Below are positions 7,190 through 15,947 of a stretch of DNA of 33,472 nt, one piece after another; position 1 is the first letter of the stretch; each line of letters starts with the position of its first letter. Position numbers and translations under genes: made by a program. The stretch spans positions 1 through 33,472 of the forward strand of contig JAPKYE010000059.1 of NCBI GenBank assembly GCA_026394495.1. Direction: 5' to 3'. Origin of the DNA: Methanobacteriota archaeon. GTDB lineage: Archaea; Thermoplasmatota; E2; DHVEG-1. Below the pieces are notes generated by a model. The model saw nothing but the letters and a program-made list of their open reading frames with translations, was not told where the DNA came from and did not search any database.

Positions 7190-9364
7190 ATGAGGAGAAA
7201 AATAAATGCATTAATTATTACACTGGTGATGTGTTCAACTTCAATGGCTGCACTCTTTGTTGTTCACAATGATGTAAATGTCAAAGCAAACCCAGAAGAA
7301 TCTGGAGATATAAAATTAGATGGAAACCTAATTTACAATGTCACACAATATTTATCAAATATCATAAATACTGCATACAATAATAACGAATTATACAAGG
7401 GAAGAGCATTCGGATCAAAAGGAGAGTGGAACGCATCAGATTATATTAAAGACAACATGAATGCATTGGGTCTTTTTAATGTTCATAAAGAACAAATTGT
7501 TGATATTCCGCCTGATGTTGATTTATTGCCATCTCAAAATTCTAGGATTCTCACAACCAAACTTGATATATTAACCATGGGCTTAACTGTGAATCATTCT
7601 GGGATTCTATCACCTACTGATTGTTATATTAGTCCAAGATGGAACGACAGCATAGATGACGAAAATTACAACAAAAACGATTTATCATATAACTGCACAA
7701 ATAATAATCTTAAAATAATCAAAACAGATAATTATTCATGCACCGATGCTTTCCTCCAATACGTTTACATTCCAGAACAAATTCCACTTATCCCACTTAT
7801 CCCGCCGTATTTACCCTCTTGGAATAATTTCATGCAAGATATGAAACTTGCATTACAAGTACCAAGTGGAATGGAAACCGCCTTTGAGGATTATTATGAT
7901 TTTCATTTTAATACGATAACTCCTAATGACAATTCTACGTTTCCATCTTTTTTAAAAAACCAATCTATTCCAAATTATGACTTTGTCTTTATTCAAGAAA
8001 ATCCAAAATTCAATCCAAATATCAAAGAACTACCATCAATAGAATACGATCAAAATTATAATGGACTTTATCAATGGACATTTCTCATCAAGAATCAATT
8101 TGAACGATTACAGTGGAAAGTCTGGGAAAAAGTATATCCGCATTGTCAAGGACTTATTCGATATGATTATGATAATCTCTCATATGACACAGGTCAAAGG
8201 GGATCATACTTTCCGGTGATTTATATTAACGGATCAATTGGCAAGACCATCTACAACCAGGTAGAGGATTATCAGATCAACTATTTTGTAAATCAACAAT
8301 GGAACACATCGGTAATAAGCTATAACGTCATCGGTCAGATTAACGGAAAAGATCCAACAAAGACCGTGATAATCGGCTGTTTATATGATTGCATGTGGAA
8401 CCAAGGAACAGTTGACTCAGCAATCGGCATCGGCATCATGCTTGCTTTAGCTAAATATTTGAAAACATTACAAACGAATTATGGTATTATCCCGGATTAT
8501 ACGACAAAGTTTATTGCATATGGTGGGGAAGAATATGGAATGATTGGTGCTTATCATTATGAGGCTACGCATTTAGATGAAAATATTAGAACAGTAATTG
8601 ATTTGAATCAGGTTGGTTATCAAATCAATTCTTCATCTATATTTTATATCGCATCAAATAGTTTAACTCCCCTATTCAATCCCGATAATAACATATTGGA
8701 AAGACTAGCTGACACATTTCACTATAAAGACAGGACAGATGGCATCACGGATCTTAGCATCTTACCAACACCAGTAGGTTCAGTCAGTGACGAATCCGTG
8801 TTTGCACAAGCCAGATTACCATCGTTTCTACTTGGTGGTCACGATCGTTTATTTCTTAATACCATCATGTTTCTGAAAGATACAGCATGGTATCGTCACC
8901 ATAGAACCGGTATGAACTACACCGAAGGTGATGTCATGAAATACTATAACGACACCGATGTCGCAGTCACCAGTGAAATGGTTCTTAACGTCACCAAATA
9001 CTTCACAGTTGACCCACACGACTGGTTTCAACCAAACAGCGTCAGCGTAGAACTTGCTGACCTCGGCGACGACCAAGACACAAACCCAGACAGCGTCATC
9101 GTCCACTACACCCTTATAACCGATATACCGAACGAACGCGCAACCATCAGAGCATTTCTTGATTATATCCCATTTCCTCTTCTCTTCCGATTTTGGAATA
9201 AAGAAGAATACATCCTCAACCCAGAAACCAACGCCCAAGGCAGCATCATCGTCAGCCTCCCTAAAGAATCCAAAGAAGGATGGTACCGACTCACCGTCTA
9301 CCTCCACGACAGCAACGGAGACATTGACGTATCAGATGGTTTGGAATTTTACCTCCCCAGATGA
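7190..9364 (+). CDS. Secreted M28-like peptidase with altered metal ligands
   Basis: A 724-residue exported protein. Residues 1-34 form a signal peptide, about 35-370 an N-terminal region rich in Asn and Tyr, and about 375-600 an M28-like zinc aminopeptidase fold (TVIIGCLYD, then TVDSAIGIGIMLALAKYL, FIAYGGEEYGMIGAYHY, DLNQVGY, SDESVFAQARLPS). The tail is a beta-sandwich domain. E447/E448 and the acidic positions are kept, but the first ligand His of GxHYD is Leu (L398), and the SDH histidine appears as Glu (E535). It may be inactive, bind metal differently, or serve as a binding protein. GGGGGAGGAG precedes the ATG. The last 400 bases are noticeably richer in C than the start of the gene. Cotranscribed with the 87-aa membrane protein. 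Confidence 0.8.
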   Translation: MRRKINALIITLVMCSTSMAALFVVHNDVNVKANPEESGDIKLDGNLIYNVTQYLSNIINTAYNNNELYKGRAFGSKGEWNASDYIKDNMNALGLFNVHKEQIVDIPPDVDLLPSQNSRILTTKLDILTMGLTVNHSGILSPTDCYISPRWNDSIDDENYNKNDLSYNCTNNNLKIIKTDNYSCTDAFLQYVYIPEQIPLIPLIPPYLPSWNNFMQDMKLALQVPSGMETAFEDYYDFHFNTITPNDNSTFPSFLKNQSIPNYDFVFIQENPKFNPNIKELPSIEYDQNYNGLYQWTFLIKNQFERLQWKVWEKVYPHCQGLIRYDYDNLSYDTGQRGSYFPVIYINGSIGKTIYNQVEDYQINYFVNQQWNTSVISYNVIGQINGKDPTKTVIIGCLYDCMWNQGTVDSAIGIGIMLALAKYLKTLQTNYGIIPDYTTKFIAYGGEEYGMIGAYHYEATHLDENIRTVIDLNQVGYQINSSSIFYIASNSLTPLFNPDNNILERLADTFHYKDRTDGITDLSILPTPVGSVSDESVFAQARLPSFLLGGHDRLFLNTIMFLKDTAWYRHHRTGMNYTEGDVMKYYNDTDVAVTSEMVLNVTKYFTVDPHDWFQPNSVSVELADLGDDQDTNPDSVIVHYTLITDIPNERATIRAFLDYIPFPLLFRFWNKEEYILNPETNAQGSIIVSLPKESKEGWYRLTVYLHDSNGDIDVSDGLEFYLPR

Positions 9365-9446
9365 TATAATGAATGATTCAGCCGATCAACAAATGCAGAT
9401 AAACCTTTAAATACAATGAAAGAGATAATATTTATGGGTATAACGT

Positions 9447-9671
9447 ATGAATAAAAAAATAATTGCCGGAAGCATCTTTATAATTGTTATTCTTGTCCTC
9501 GTATCATTTACATCCGTTGTGAGTGCTAATTCATCAGAAGCAAAAACAGTCTTTCAACAAATGAAAGACAGAAATACAAAAGGTAGTTTGGATTTTCCAA
9601 AACTTTTAGAGGCATTATTTAAAATTATTTTAGGTTTTATCTATTGGATTGTTCTTAATTTTCATTCGTAG
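9447..9671 (+). CDS. Small membrane protein of the M28 cassette, copy 2
   Basis: A 74-residue protein with the same plan as the 6888 gene: a basic start, a hydrophobic segment ending SVVSAN, a charged middle (QQMKDRNTKG) and a C-terminal hydrophobic helix (LLEALFKIILGFIYWIV). A TATA-like CTTTAAATAC lies near 9404-9414. It stands directly upstream of a truncated M28-like start at 9739, repeating the order at 6888-7190, so the two-gene unit was duplicated. It looks intact although its partner is broken. Confidence 0.6.
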   Translation: MNKKIIAGSIFIIVILVLVSFTSVVSANSSEAKTVFQQMKDRNTKGSLDFPKLLEALFKIILGFIYWIVLNFHS

Positions 9672-9738
9672 AGATTTCAATTACCTATCTTCAAATAGAT
9701 TTGGTAAATTGAAAAAAAATAACGTTAGGGGGAAAAAT

Positions 9739-9918
9739 ATGAGGAGAAAATTAAGTGCTATATTTGTAACACTGTTGATGTGCTTGACCGCTGTAGTCAT
9801 TGTTCCGCGCAATAATGACGTCAAAGCAGACTCGGGAAGTGGTGGAAGCAGTGGATTGGATACTCAATTTATACATCAGATAACAGAAAATTTGAGCAAC
9901 GTCATCTACAATGCATAA
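9739..9918 (+). pseudogene. Truncated M28-like peptidase start, cassette copy 2
   Basis: The frame begins MRRKLSAIFVTLLMC after TTAGGGGGAAAAAT, matching the start MRRKINALIITLVMC and the binding site of the 7190 gene. Similarity continues through the signal peptide to LSNVIYNA, where the intact copy reads LSNIINTAYNN; here the Tyr codon position is TAA. After it, similarity fades within a few codons and the repeat array begins at 9971. The rest of the peptidase is missing, so this is a remnant of a duplicated gene and not a separate small protein. The track start at 9649 is not supported. Confidence 0.7.
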
Positions 9919-9970
9919 AATAAAAACCTCGAATCTCTCGAAACACAACATCGGCAGGAAAACCCGCAAA

Positions 9971-10206
9971 TTCCCATCTCTGTCACCTGAAACACCCTTC
10001 AATGACCAGTTCCAGGCAGGGTTCATTGACCGCCAATTTCCAGGAGTAAATCATTTCCCATTCCTGTCACTTTTCCATTTCCCAAACGTATCACCTAAAA
10101 GTGCCTTCGTTGATTTCCCCCTCTCCAAGAAATAATTCCCATCCGTGTCACCTGGGATATTTCCTATCTCTGTCACTTTTGGTTCCCATCGGTGTCGCTT
10201 TTGATT
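9971..10206 (+). repeat. Array of six degenerate 18-nt repeats, TTCCCATCnnTGTCACYT
   Basis: Copies start at 9971, 10055, 10079, 10136, 10161 and 10183, all in the same orientation with uneven spacing (84, 24, 57, 25, 22). Conserved parts are TTCCCA and TGTCAC, with two to four variable bases between. An outlying copy lies at 10916. A second pair, TTCAATGACCAG and TTCATTGACCGC, occurs between the first two. The spacing is unlike CRISPR. Multiple short same-direction sites are typical of transposase-binding ends such as those of IS21-like or Tn7-like elements; that reading is an inference. No gene is visible inside. Confidence 0.55.
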
Positions 10207-10264
10207 TTCAGTTTTCGATGGTTATTTCATTGTATTGTTCATAAAAAAATCTTCTTTTTTTTAA

Positions 10265-10402
10265 GGTTCTGTGGCAAAACCGTTATATATACGTTATTCC
10301 CATAATTATTATTGTATAATGACAAAGAAAGAGAAACAGGAAATTAAATTGTTTGTTCAAGAGCGATCAGAATATCTCAAATACTGTGCTAGAGTTCATT
10401 AG
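10265..10402 (+). mobile_element. Possible IS end with a 27-codon ORF fragment
   Basis: GGTTCTGTGGCAAAACCG at 10265 resembles, from memory, the GGTTCTGTTGCAAA type of inverted repeat at IS6-family ends. A TATA-like TTATATATACG follows, then ATG at 10319 opening a 27-codon frame (MTKKEKQEIKLFVQERSEYL) that stops at 10402, where it overlaps the 3' end of the convergent Doc gene. I read this as the left end of an insertion sequence cut off after the transposase start. I saw no matching right end, so the family assignment is tentative. Confidence 0.35.
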
Positions 10403-10862
10403 GATTGTATTTTTTTAACCATTGTAGTATTTTTGTCCCATAAGAAGATATCATTAGTTTTTTGATTTCGTTTCTCCTCGCCGATTCATCTTCGATATTT
10501 GTTATTCTAAAAAACTCTCTGTGTAATTCATGTTTTTCCTCATAGGGCAGTCTCCATTTTTCCAGTTTAATTCTTTCTGTATTGGTTGCAAGTGGTCGAC
10601 AGTGATTTTTCTGTAAAAATCGTTCAGCAGAGAGAAGTGATGTCCGGTGATTTCCGTTTCTAAACGGATGCAACACTATGAGAGATACGCAATATCCCAA
10701 CGCTTTGCGGTAGATATCTTTTCCAAATTTTTCGGATATAAAACGAAGAGTAAATCTGATATCATCAGGTTGTATAACCTGGAATTTTTCTCCCTCACCT
10801 GTAAGCTGCAGTGAATATCGATTGATTTCTTGTATTTCATCTTCTGAGAGATACTCAATCAT
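10389..10862 (-). CDS. Fic/Doc family protein, orphan
   Basis: A 157-residue Fic-fold protein. The signature HPFRNGNHRTS starts at H65; it is closest to the Doc-type HxFxxGNKRT (protein-modifying kinase of phd-doc toxins) and lacks the acidic residue and second Arg of AMP-transferring Fic proteins. Length fits the Doc class with a C-terminal helical extension. No antitoxin-like gene precedes it, and no inhibitory Fic helix was recognised. GAATAAATAG on the minus strand (10881-10890) lies about 24 bases from the ATG, suggesting a leaderless transcript. It sits among repeats and IS-like remnants, so it is probably acquired. Toxin activity is inferred from family only. Confidence 0.8.
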   Translation of the reverse strand: MIEYLSEDEIQEINRYSLQLTGEGEKFQVIQPDDIRFTLRFISEKFGKDIYRKALGYCVSLIVLHPFRNGNHRTSLLSAERFLQKNHCRPLATNTERIKLEKWRLPYEEKHELHREFFRITNIEDESARRNEIKKLMISSYGTKILQWLKKYNPNEL

Positions 10863-10915
10863 GGCGGGTACATCACGTTACTATTTATTCAAGATTCTCA
10901 TTACCTTTTTAGTAT

Positions 10916-10935
10916 TTCCCAACTTTGTCACTTAG
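10916..10935 (+). repeat. Outlying copy of the TTCCCA-TGTCAC repeat
   Basis: TTCCCAACTTTGTCACTTAG matches the array at 9971-10206 in the same orientation, with a partial TTTCCCACC just after it. Together the copies bracket the Fic/Doc gene and the IS-like fragment. I see no gene between 10936 and 11112. Confidence 0.5.
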
Positions 10936-11112
10936 CATTTCCCACCTTTAACTCAACAACAATAAAGACCAGATATCCCTAGCTGTAAATACAGATACAT
11001 TTACATCTTTTTATCTGAGGTGTGAAGACAGTAGTGATAGAAGGTTAACTACATACGTATTTACATATTCAGCTGCGAAAAAGGTACTTAAAACCCAGCG
11101 TCTTTTTAGAGG

Positions 11113-11212
11113 TTGGAAGGAATTGGGCTGGTAGTTGTTTTAGAGTGCATCCCATCCCCTCCTAGTGAGGCCAGCCTTTCCTTCTTTCTAATAACTGTTT
11201 TTCCCTTCGACA
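11113..11212 (+). ncRNA. Possible structured small RNA
   Basis: An intergenic stretch can fold into a closed unit: GAAGGAA (11116-11122) pairs with TTCCTTC (11178-11184), GGCTGG (11126-11131) with CCAGCC (11171-11176), and CCTC (11158-11161) with GAGG (11167-11170) next to the outer helix. A TATA-like CTTAAAAC lies about 25 bases upstream of the first paired bases, and a TTTTT run follows near 11207. It matches no RNA class I can name: no box C/D motifs, no tRNA arms, no clear TPP-riboswitch core despite thiDN downstream. The strand is chosen from the promoter and T-run. The 200 bases after it hold no gene until 11417. Confidence 0.4.
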
Positions 11213-11416
11213 ACTAAAAGAATCTTGATTTTTATTCGTGAAAAAATAACAAAGTATTTTACCATAGTCGACATTACAAAACTGGTGGATGGAAAAACAC
11301 ATTTGAGGGGAAACTGAGGAGAGATCTTTATCCCAAAAAATAGTGCATCAAACATCCTTTGATTTCCAGAAGATCCACATCATTGAAACAAACATATGCT
11401 GAGGAGGAATCGTTGA

Positions 11417-11530
11417 ATGACCACACAGATACCAAATTATTGCCAAGAGCCAAAGATTATACCGAAACAGATACCGCTATTTGAGGAACAGGATGACGGA
11501 GAACTCATCCCGTACACCAAAGAAATCTAA
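11417..11530 (+). CDS. Small protein, 37 aa, hypothetical
   Basis: The ORF is below the track cutoff. GAGGAGG lies nine bases before the ATG, a near-perfect ribosome binding site. The product, starting MTTQIPNYCQEPKIIPKQIP, has several Pro, one Cys and an acidic stretch (EEQDDGE), and looks unstructured. It ends about 80 bases before thiDN, which has its own promoter. The function is unknown; a short regulatory or binding peptide is possible. Confidence 0.45.
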   Translation: MTTQIPNYCQEPKIIPKQIPLFEEQDDGELIPYTKEI

Positions 11531-11580
11531 CAGTAGATTTTTTCTTCTTTTCATTTCTTTTTTTATCAGTTAAAGGAACA

Positions 11581-11588
11581 AATATAAA
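11581..11588 (+). promoter_or_regulatory. TATA-like box of thiDN
   Basis: AATATAAA is centred about 28 bases upstream of the thiDN ATG, so the transcript likely starts at or next to the start codon. There is no ribosome binding site before the ATG (CCGTCTC), in agreement with a leaderless message. Confidence 0.45.
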
Positions 11589-11612
11589 CATTGTTATGAT
11601 ATAAACCGTCTC

Positions 11613-13001
11613 ATGGAAAAACGAACCGTTGCATTAAGTATCGCAGGATCGGATTCTTCAGGTGGCGCAGGCATTCAAGCGGATATGAAATCATTTTCTG
11701 TCCTTGGTGTCCATGGATTAACCGCTATAACTTGTGTTACCGCACAGAACACACAACGGGTACACCATATACATCCTATAAGTGTTGAAAGTATTGAACA
11801 ACAAATTGATGCCGTGTATGAAGATTTCTCTATTAACGCTGTGAAAACTGGGATGCTGTACAGTGATGAGATGGTAGGTTGTGTTGCAAAAAAAATATCA
11901 GAGTATCATATGAAACCTGTTGTTGATCCTGTAATGATTGCTACAAGTGGAGACAACCTTTCTCAAAAAACGTTTCTAAAGACACTGAAAAAAGAACTAC
12001 TGCCGAAAACGTATATGTTAACCCCGAATATCCCTGAGGCAGAAATGATTCTTGGAAAAACGATTAAAACTTTGGAAGAAATACAAAACGCATGCAAAAG
12101 ACTTCATTACCTCGGACCAAAATTTATTTTTTTGAAAGGAGGTCATCTTGAATGCGATGATGCCACTGATGTCTTTTTTGATGGGAAAAAAACTTCAACG
12201 TTTTCTCTCCCACGTATACCTTTGGGAAAAACACACGGTTCGGGATGTACACTTTCAGCGCTTATTGCCGGGTATCTTGCATTAGGAGAAACACCGCTTC
12301 ACGCAGCACAAAAAGCAAAAACCATGACATGGACGATGATCAACGATAGTTTTCAATTAGGAAAGGGCGCAACACTATTGAATCAATCACTTTGCATCCA
12401 TGATGCCCCACCATTATGTCCCAGCAACGATCATTTTTGTGTGTGGCTTGAGTTAAAAACCATGGTTGATCGTCTTCTTTTAATTTTACCCAAAGAGTTT
12501 GTCCCTGAGGTAGGAATTAATATCGGTTACGCGGTGATTGGTGCACTGAGTCCAGATGAGATATGCGCGATTGAGGGACGAATCGTAAAAACAAAAGACC
12601 GTGTACTTCGACAAGGCCGATTGGATTATGGCGTCTCAAAACACATAGCCTCGATTATCCTTACTGTGATGTCTATTGATATGTCGATGAGATGTGCGAT
12701 GAATATTTCTTATTCAAAAGAAAACCTTAAACTATGTAGAAACGCTGGGTTAACAATAGGTTCCTTTGATCGAAAAAATGAGCCAGCGAACGCCTCTTCA
12801 ACAATGGAATGGGGAACTAAAGATGCAATCGTAAGGCTCAACGGCATCCCTGATATAATCTATGATACCGGTAGTGTTGGAAAAGAACCTATGATTCGCC
12901 TCATTGGCAAAAACCCACCTGATGTTCTTCGAAAAATGCAATGCATCATCGGAAAAACAGGAGAAAAACTACGAAATCATTATAAAGCACAACAGAATTG
13001 A
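11613..13001 (+). CDS. thiDN: HMP-P kinase / thiamine-phosphate synthase fusion (ThiD-ThiN)
   Basis: A bifunctional thiamine-biosynthesis enzyme. Residues 5-260 are ThiD, which phosphorylates hydroxymethylpyrimidine and its monophosphate: [20 protein letters not shown] at the start, [18 protein letters not shown] and the anion-hole motif [20 protein letters not shown] near 205. Residues 270-460 are ThiN, the archaeal thiamine-phosphate synthase that replaces ThiE ([41 protein letters not shown]). At 462 residues the fusion has the usual archaeal length. alba follows 40 bases later in the same direction. Confidence 0.93.
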   Translation: MEKRTVALSIAGSDSSGGAGIQADMKSFSVLGVHGLTAITCVTAQNTQRVHHIHPISVESIEQQIDAVYEDFSINAVKTGMLYSDEMVGCVAKKISEYHMKPVVDPVMIATSGDNLSQKTFLKTLKKELLPKTYMLTPNIPEAEMILGKTIKTLEEIQNACKRLHYLGPKFIFLKGGHLECDDATDVFFDGKKTSTFSLPRIPLGKTHGSGCTLSALIAGYLALGETPLHAAQKAKTMTWTMINDSFQLGKGATLLNQSLCIHDAPPLCPSNDHFCVWLELKTMVDRLLLILPKEFVPEVGINIGYAVIGALSPDEICAIEGRIVKTKDRVLRQGRLDYGVSKHIASIILTVMSIDMSMRCAMNISYSKENLKLCRNAGLTIGSFDRKNEPANASSTMEWGTKDAIVRLNGIPDIIYDTGSVGKEPMIRLIGKNPPDVLRKMQCIIGKTGEKLRNHYKAQQN

Positions 13002-13041
13002 GCGCAGTCGTAAAACCAAAGATGATACGGGGAGTTTAGTT

Positions 13042-13329
13042 ATGACTGGAAAAGGAAACGCAGAAGAAAACATCATCTATGTAGGAAGCAAACCGCCAAT
13101 GAGCTACGTACTCGCGATAGTCACTCAGTTTAACAGTGGCTCAAGTGAAGTGTTCATCAAAGCACGAGGCAAAGCAATCAGCAGAGCAGTCGATGCAGCG
13201 GAGATTACACGAAACCGGTTTGTGACAGACGCAAAATTAAAAGACATCAAAATCGGCACAGAAGCAGTGACAAACGAAGAAGGCAGAACATCCAACGTTT
13301 CTTCCATCGAGATTTGCCTTGAGAAGTAA
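13042..13329 (+). CDS. albA: DNA/RNA-binding protein Alba
   Basis: A 95-residue chromatin protein of archaea that binds DNA and RNA as a dimer. It begins [20 protein letters not shown]; the typical first strand [14 protein letters not shown] is followed by [20 protein letters not shown], the hallmark segment, and ends with SSIEICLEK. The track ORF starts upstream at 12904 inside thiDN, but ATG 13042 has GGGGAG seven bases before it and gives the family-standard N-terminus. It probably shares the thiDN transcript. Confidence 0.93.
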   Translation: MTGKGNAEENIIYVGSKPPMSYVLAIVTQFNSGSSEVFIKARGKAISRAVDAAEITRNRFVTDAKLKDIKIGTEAVTNEEGRTSNVSSIEICLEK

Positions 13330-13370
13330 CGTTATTTGGAAGACGTATTCTCTTTAATAAAAAATACTTC

Positions 13371-13400
13371 TTTCCACTTCTTTTTCTTTTTTTGTTTTAA
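13371..13400 (+). terminator. T-tract terminator after alba
   Basis: CTTTCCACTTCTTTTTCTTTTTTTGTTTT follows the alba stop by about 45 bases. It is a plain oligo-T archaeal terminator. A T-rich stretch on the opposite strand (about 13430-13455) would stop the convergent secreted-protein gene. Confidence 0.5.
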
Positions 13401-13503
13401 TTGTAGTATTTTCTGTTCGCATAAATACATTAAAAATAAAAAAAAGAAGAAAAAATGGAGGAAAATTCTCCAACTTTTCTATTATTTCAATTTTCTGTTA
13501 TAT

Positions 13504-13809
13504 TTATGCTGGTGGTACCATACCAGCATGATGGTCAGGAATGAAATAGGTAATGGTTTTCAAAATTTTGGTCTCATGCCAATCATGACCACCTGTACCA
13601 GTCTCCCAATAAACTCCTATATACCATGTTTCAGTAACCCATTTTCCGTCAAAAACCTTAGTTACAGAATATTCTTTATATACGGGTCCATACTCAACCC
13701 ACCTACCTTGTACTTGTGCTGTACACGCCGGTACAAATGCTATCAACACAAATAGTGCGCCTGCCCCAATTCCCATTATTTTTAATGTTTTGTTCTTCAT
13801 TTTTCTCAT
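13504..13809 (-). CDS. Small secreted protein, hypothetical
   Basis: About 101 residues. A basic start (MRKMKNKTLKI) and hydrophobic core (IGAGALFVLIAFVPACTA) form a signal peptide; the Cys near the cut site could be a lipid site, though the motif is not a clear lipobox. The mature part is aromatic-rich (RWVEYGPVYKEY, WYIGVYWETGTGGHDWH) and looks like a small beta-sheet protein. Its leader resembles that of the 6888 membrane protein. The track start is GTG 13812; ATG 13809 has AGGA upstream. The function is unknown. Confidence 0.6.
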   Translation of the reverse strand: MRKMKNKTLKIMGIGAGALFVLIAFVPACTAQVQGRWVEYGPVYKEYSVTKVFDGKWVTETWYIGVYWETGTGGHDWHETKILKTITYFIPDHHAGMVPPA

Positions 13810-13876
13810 CACATCCTAAATTTTTCTTTGTTATATCGTTTGAGCACTGCCCAAACAACTTCTATAAATCATTGTG

Positions 13877-13929
13877 GTCAATTTGATATTTATATGTTGC
13901 TTGACGATTGTTGTCCAAATCAAATTGAC
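13877..13929. promoter_or_regulatory. 11-bp inverted repeat upstream of the secreted-protein gene
   Basis: GTCAATTTGAT (13877-13887) and ATCAAATTGAC (13919-13929) are perfect inverse copies separated by 31 bases. They lie upstream of the 13809 start, beyond a minus-strand TATA-like GATTTATAG near 13860. They could be paired operator sites or the arms of a transcript hairpin. No gene is seen from 13813 to 14105. Confidence 0.4.
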
Positions 13930-14105
13930 AGTTCATACTGTTATACTTTCAAAAAACCTATATCTAATTTTGCCTTGTTAAAATGTCAAAACGAAAAAAT
14001 GACATTTGTATAGCTCTTTTAGTTAATTATGAATTGCGATCTGTCTTTTTATGAATTGATTTATATTGTTGTGGAGTAAACACCATAATTAATATTTTTT
14101 TATTC

Positions 14106-15944
14106 CTAAGGTAGCATATACGCTATATCATCCCATGGATGTCGATACAAACCTTGTTTCAGTCGCTTCTGATCAAGGTAATGACCGATAAGTCCGATAC
14201 TGCGACCGAGTACGAAGAGGCCGTTGAGTGCACCCATCTTTATGTATTCATCTGCTTCTTGTTTCGTCAGCTCTGATCTGAGTAAATCAACAAAACAGAT
14301 CCCGATGCAGCCATCCACGTTCAAGATCAGATTATCTCGTTTTGAAGTGGTGATTTTCTCAACTTCTCGCGCATAATCAAGCAGAGGAGTACTTTTAAAA
14401 TGCTTCTTTGCATAGCTACTGATGATCGTGACACGCATATCTGGGTTATGGATCGATTTTACCAGATGACCAATACCCTGGATATTCGCACCTTTTGCCT
14501 TCATATCATCGACAAACTGCTGCGGTGTTTTCCCAGCATCATACGCCTCAGAAAACATCTGAGCAGCGCCATCAATCGCACCACCAAAACGCGGCCCGAT
14601 CGTAAGCATCCCAGATACTAGAGAAGAAATCAGATCTTTTCCTGCGCGTGTCGCAACAATCGTGTTATGCGCGCCAGAAACAGCAGGCCCATGATCCGCG
14701 GTGACCATGATTGCCATTTCGATGAACTTTGTAGCGTAGGATGGCAAGAGTTTTTTAAACCACAGAATACTCAGCACTCCGCCGATACCAATATCTTTTT
14801 CAAACACTTTAGAAATCGACATGTTCCCATATAAAAGTTCCTCGCCACGGTCATCTGATATTGTACAAATAAAATTCGCAGGTTTTCGTACAGCCTTTGT
14901 TTTCATCGCAGTAGCATAATCCATCGGAACCTTAACAGGATCAGGCTCTGGTTTTGGTATAATTATCTTCTTTTTCACAAGATCATCATAGACCATGCGG
15001 ATTTTTTCATCGTAATCATCAAAGGAGTTTGGAACAACTGCACCAGCAGTTTTCAATGCCGCATTCTTTGCATCTGCGGTCTCCGTATCGGATCCTGCTT
15101 TCGCACCAGCATGACCAAACTGTACCTCTGTCTTGAATGCTTTTGAACACGTGCCAGTAACCCACATAACAAGTGGTTTTTTGATTTGTTTTTTCTTCAG
15201 TGCTTCAACAATCGTATATTCATCGGTTCCTCCGACTTCACCAAGACACACAAGCATCTTTATCTCAGGGTTTTTCTCAAAACGCAACAGATGATCTAGA
15301 AGATTGGAGCCTGGGTATCGGTCACCACCAATAGCAATTCCCTCGTAGAGACCATCGGTGCTTCGTGCAACAATATTATATGCTTCGTTGCTCAGTCCAC
15401 CAGATTTTGAAACAAAACCAACTGAACCTGGTCTATGAAGTTTGGATTCCATAATGTTTTCAATGGTTCCACCAGTATTTCCTATCTTAAAAGCACCAGC
15501 AACAATCCCGCCGACAGTCGCAGGACCAATAATGATTTTCCCGAGTTTCTTTGCTTTTACGGTGAGCTCTTTCATCCTGCGTTCAGGAACCCCTTCAGCA
15601 ATAATCACAATTGTTCTAATTTGTGGTATCGCAAACGCTTCTTCTGTAGATGATGCAGCGGATCGAAACGAAGCAAAATTAATCATCACGTCAACGTTTG
15701 GATGTTTCATTGCAGCTGTTTTCAATTGTTTGTAGACTGGGACAAGAATCTCCTTTGGTCCGAAGAAAAACTTCTGAAATCCATCTGATCCAGTCGGGTT
15801 CACCACAGCAGCAACTGACGGTGTTTTTCTTCCTGCGACATAATCAAAATCAAGCATACGTTGCACTGCGTTTGTTTGCATGTTATAGATGAATGATTGT
15901 GTATCTTTTGTAAATAACAAATAATCTTTTTTATCAGTTGCCAT
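14106..15944 (-). CDS. aclA: ATP-citrate lyase, large subunit (AclA)
   Basis: Together with AclB it cleaves citrate with ATP and CoA to acetyl-CoA and oxaloacetate in the cytoplasm. The 612 residues compare well with the roughly 608 of Chlorobium AclA. Residues 1-330 form the CoA-binding/ligase part with the phosphohistidine loop [14 protein letters not shown] (H278). Residues 350-612 form a citrate-synthase-like domain ([56 protein letters not shown]). It is the last gene of acn-icd-aclB-aclA, three bases after aclB, and its GGAGGAAAATAG binding site is the end of aclB. Confidence 0.95.
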   Translation of the reverse strand: MATDKKDYLLFTKDTQSFIYNMQTNAVQRMLDFDYVAGRKTPSVAAVVNPTGSDGFQKFFFGPKEILVPVYKQLKTAAMKHPNVDVMINFASFRSAASSTEEAFAIPQIRTIVIIAEGVPERRMKELTVKAKKLGKIIIGPATVGGIVAGAFKIGNTGGTIENIMESKLHRPGSVGFVSKSGGLSNEAYNIVARSTDGLYEGIAIGGDRYPGSNLLDHLLRFEKNPEIKMLVCLGEVGGTDEYTIVEALKKKQIKKPLVMWVTGTCSKAFKTEVQFGHAGAKAGSDTETADAKNAALKTAGAVVPNSFDDYDEKIRMVYDDLVKKKIIIPKPEPDPVKVPMDYATAMKTKAVRKPANFICTISDDRGEELLYGNMSISKVFEKDIGIGGVLSILWFKKLLPSYATKFIEMAIMVTADHGPAVSGAHNTIVATRAGKDLISSLVSGMLTIGPRFGGAIDGAAQMFSEAYDAGKTPQQFVDDMKAKGANIQGIGHLVKSIHNPDMRVTIISSYAKKHFKSTPLLDYAREVEKITTSKRDNLILNVDGCIGICFVDLLRSELTKQEADEYIKMGALNGLFVLGRSIGLIGHYLDQKRLKQGLYRHPWDDIAYMLP

Positions 15945-15947
15945 AAT

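Noticed and set aside
8849-9307. 152-codon minus-strand ORF in the M28-like gene
   Set aside because: A shadow frame helped by the C-rich 3' end of the real gene; no start signals.
9971-10206. CRISPR array
   Set aside because: Repeats are short, degenerate and unevenly spaced, with no spacers of uniform length and no cas genes.
11280-11420. TPP riboswitch upstream of thiDN
   Set aside because: AACTGAGGAGAG looked suggestive, but the conserved core elements are missing and thiDN has its own TATA-like box directly at the start codon.
13458-13548. 29-codon frame starting MEENSP, overlapping the secreted-protein gene
   Set aside because: It is antisense to the end of a better-supported gene and starts in a low-complexity A-rich stretch that fits a terminator.
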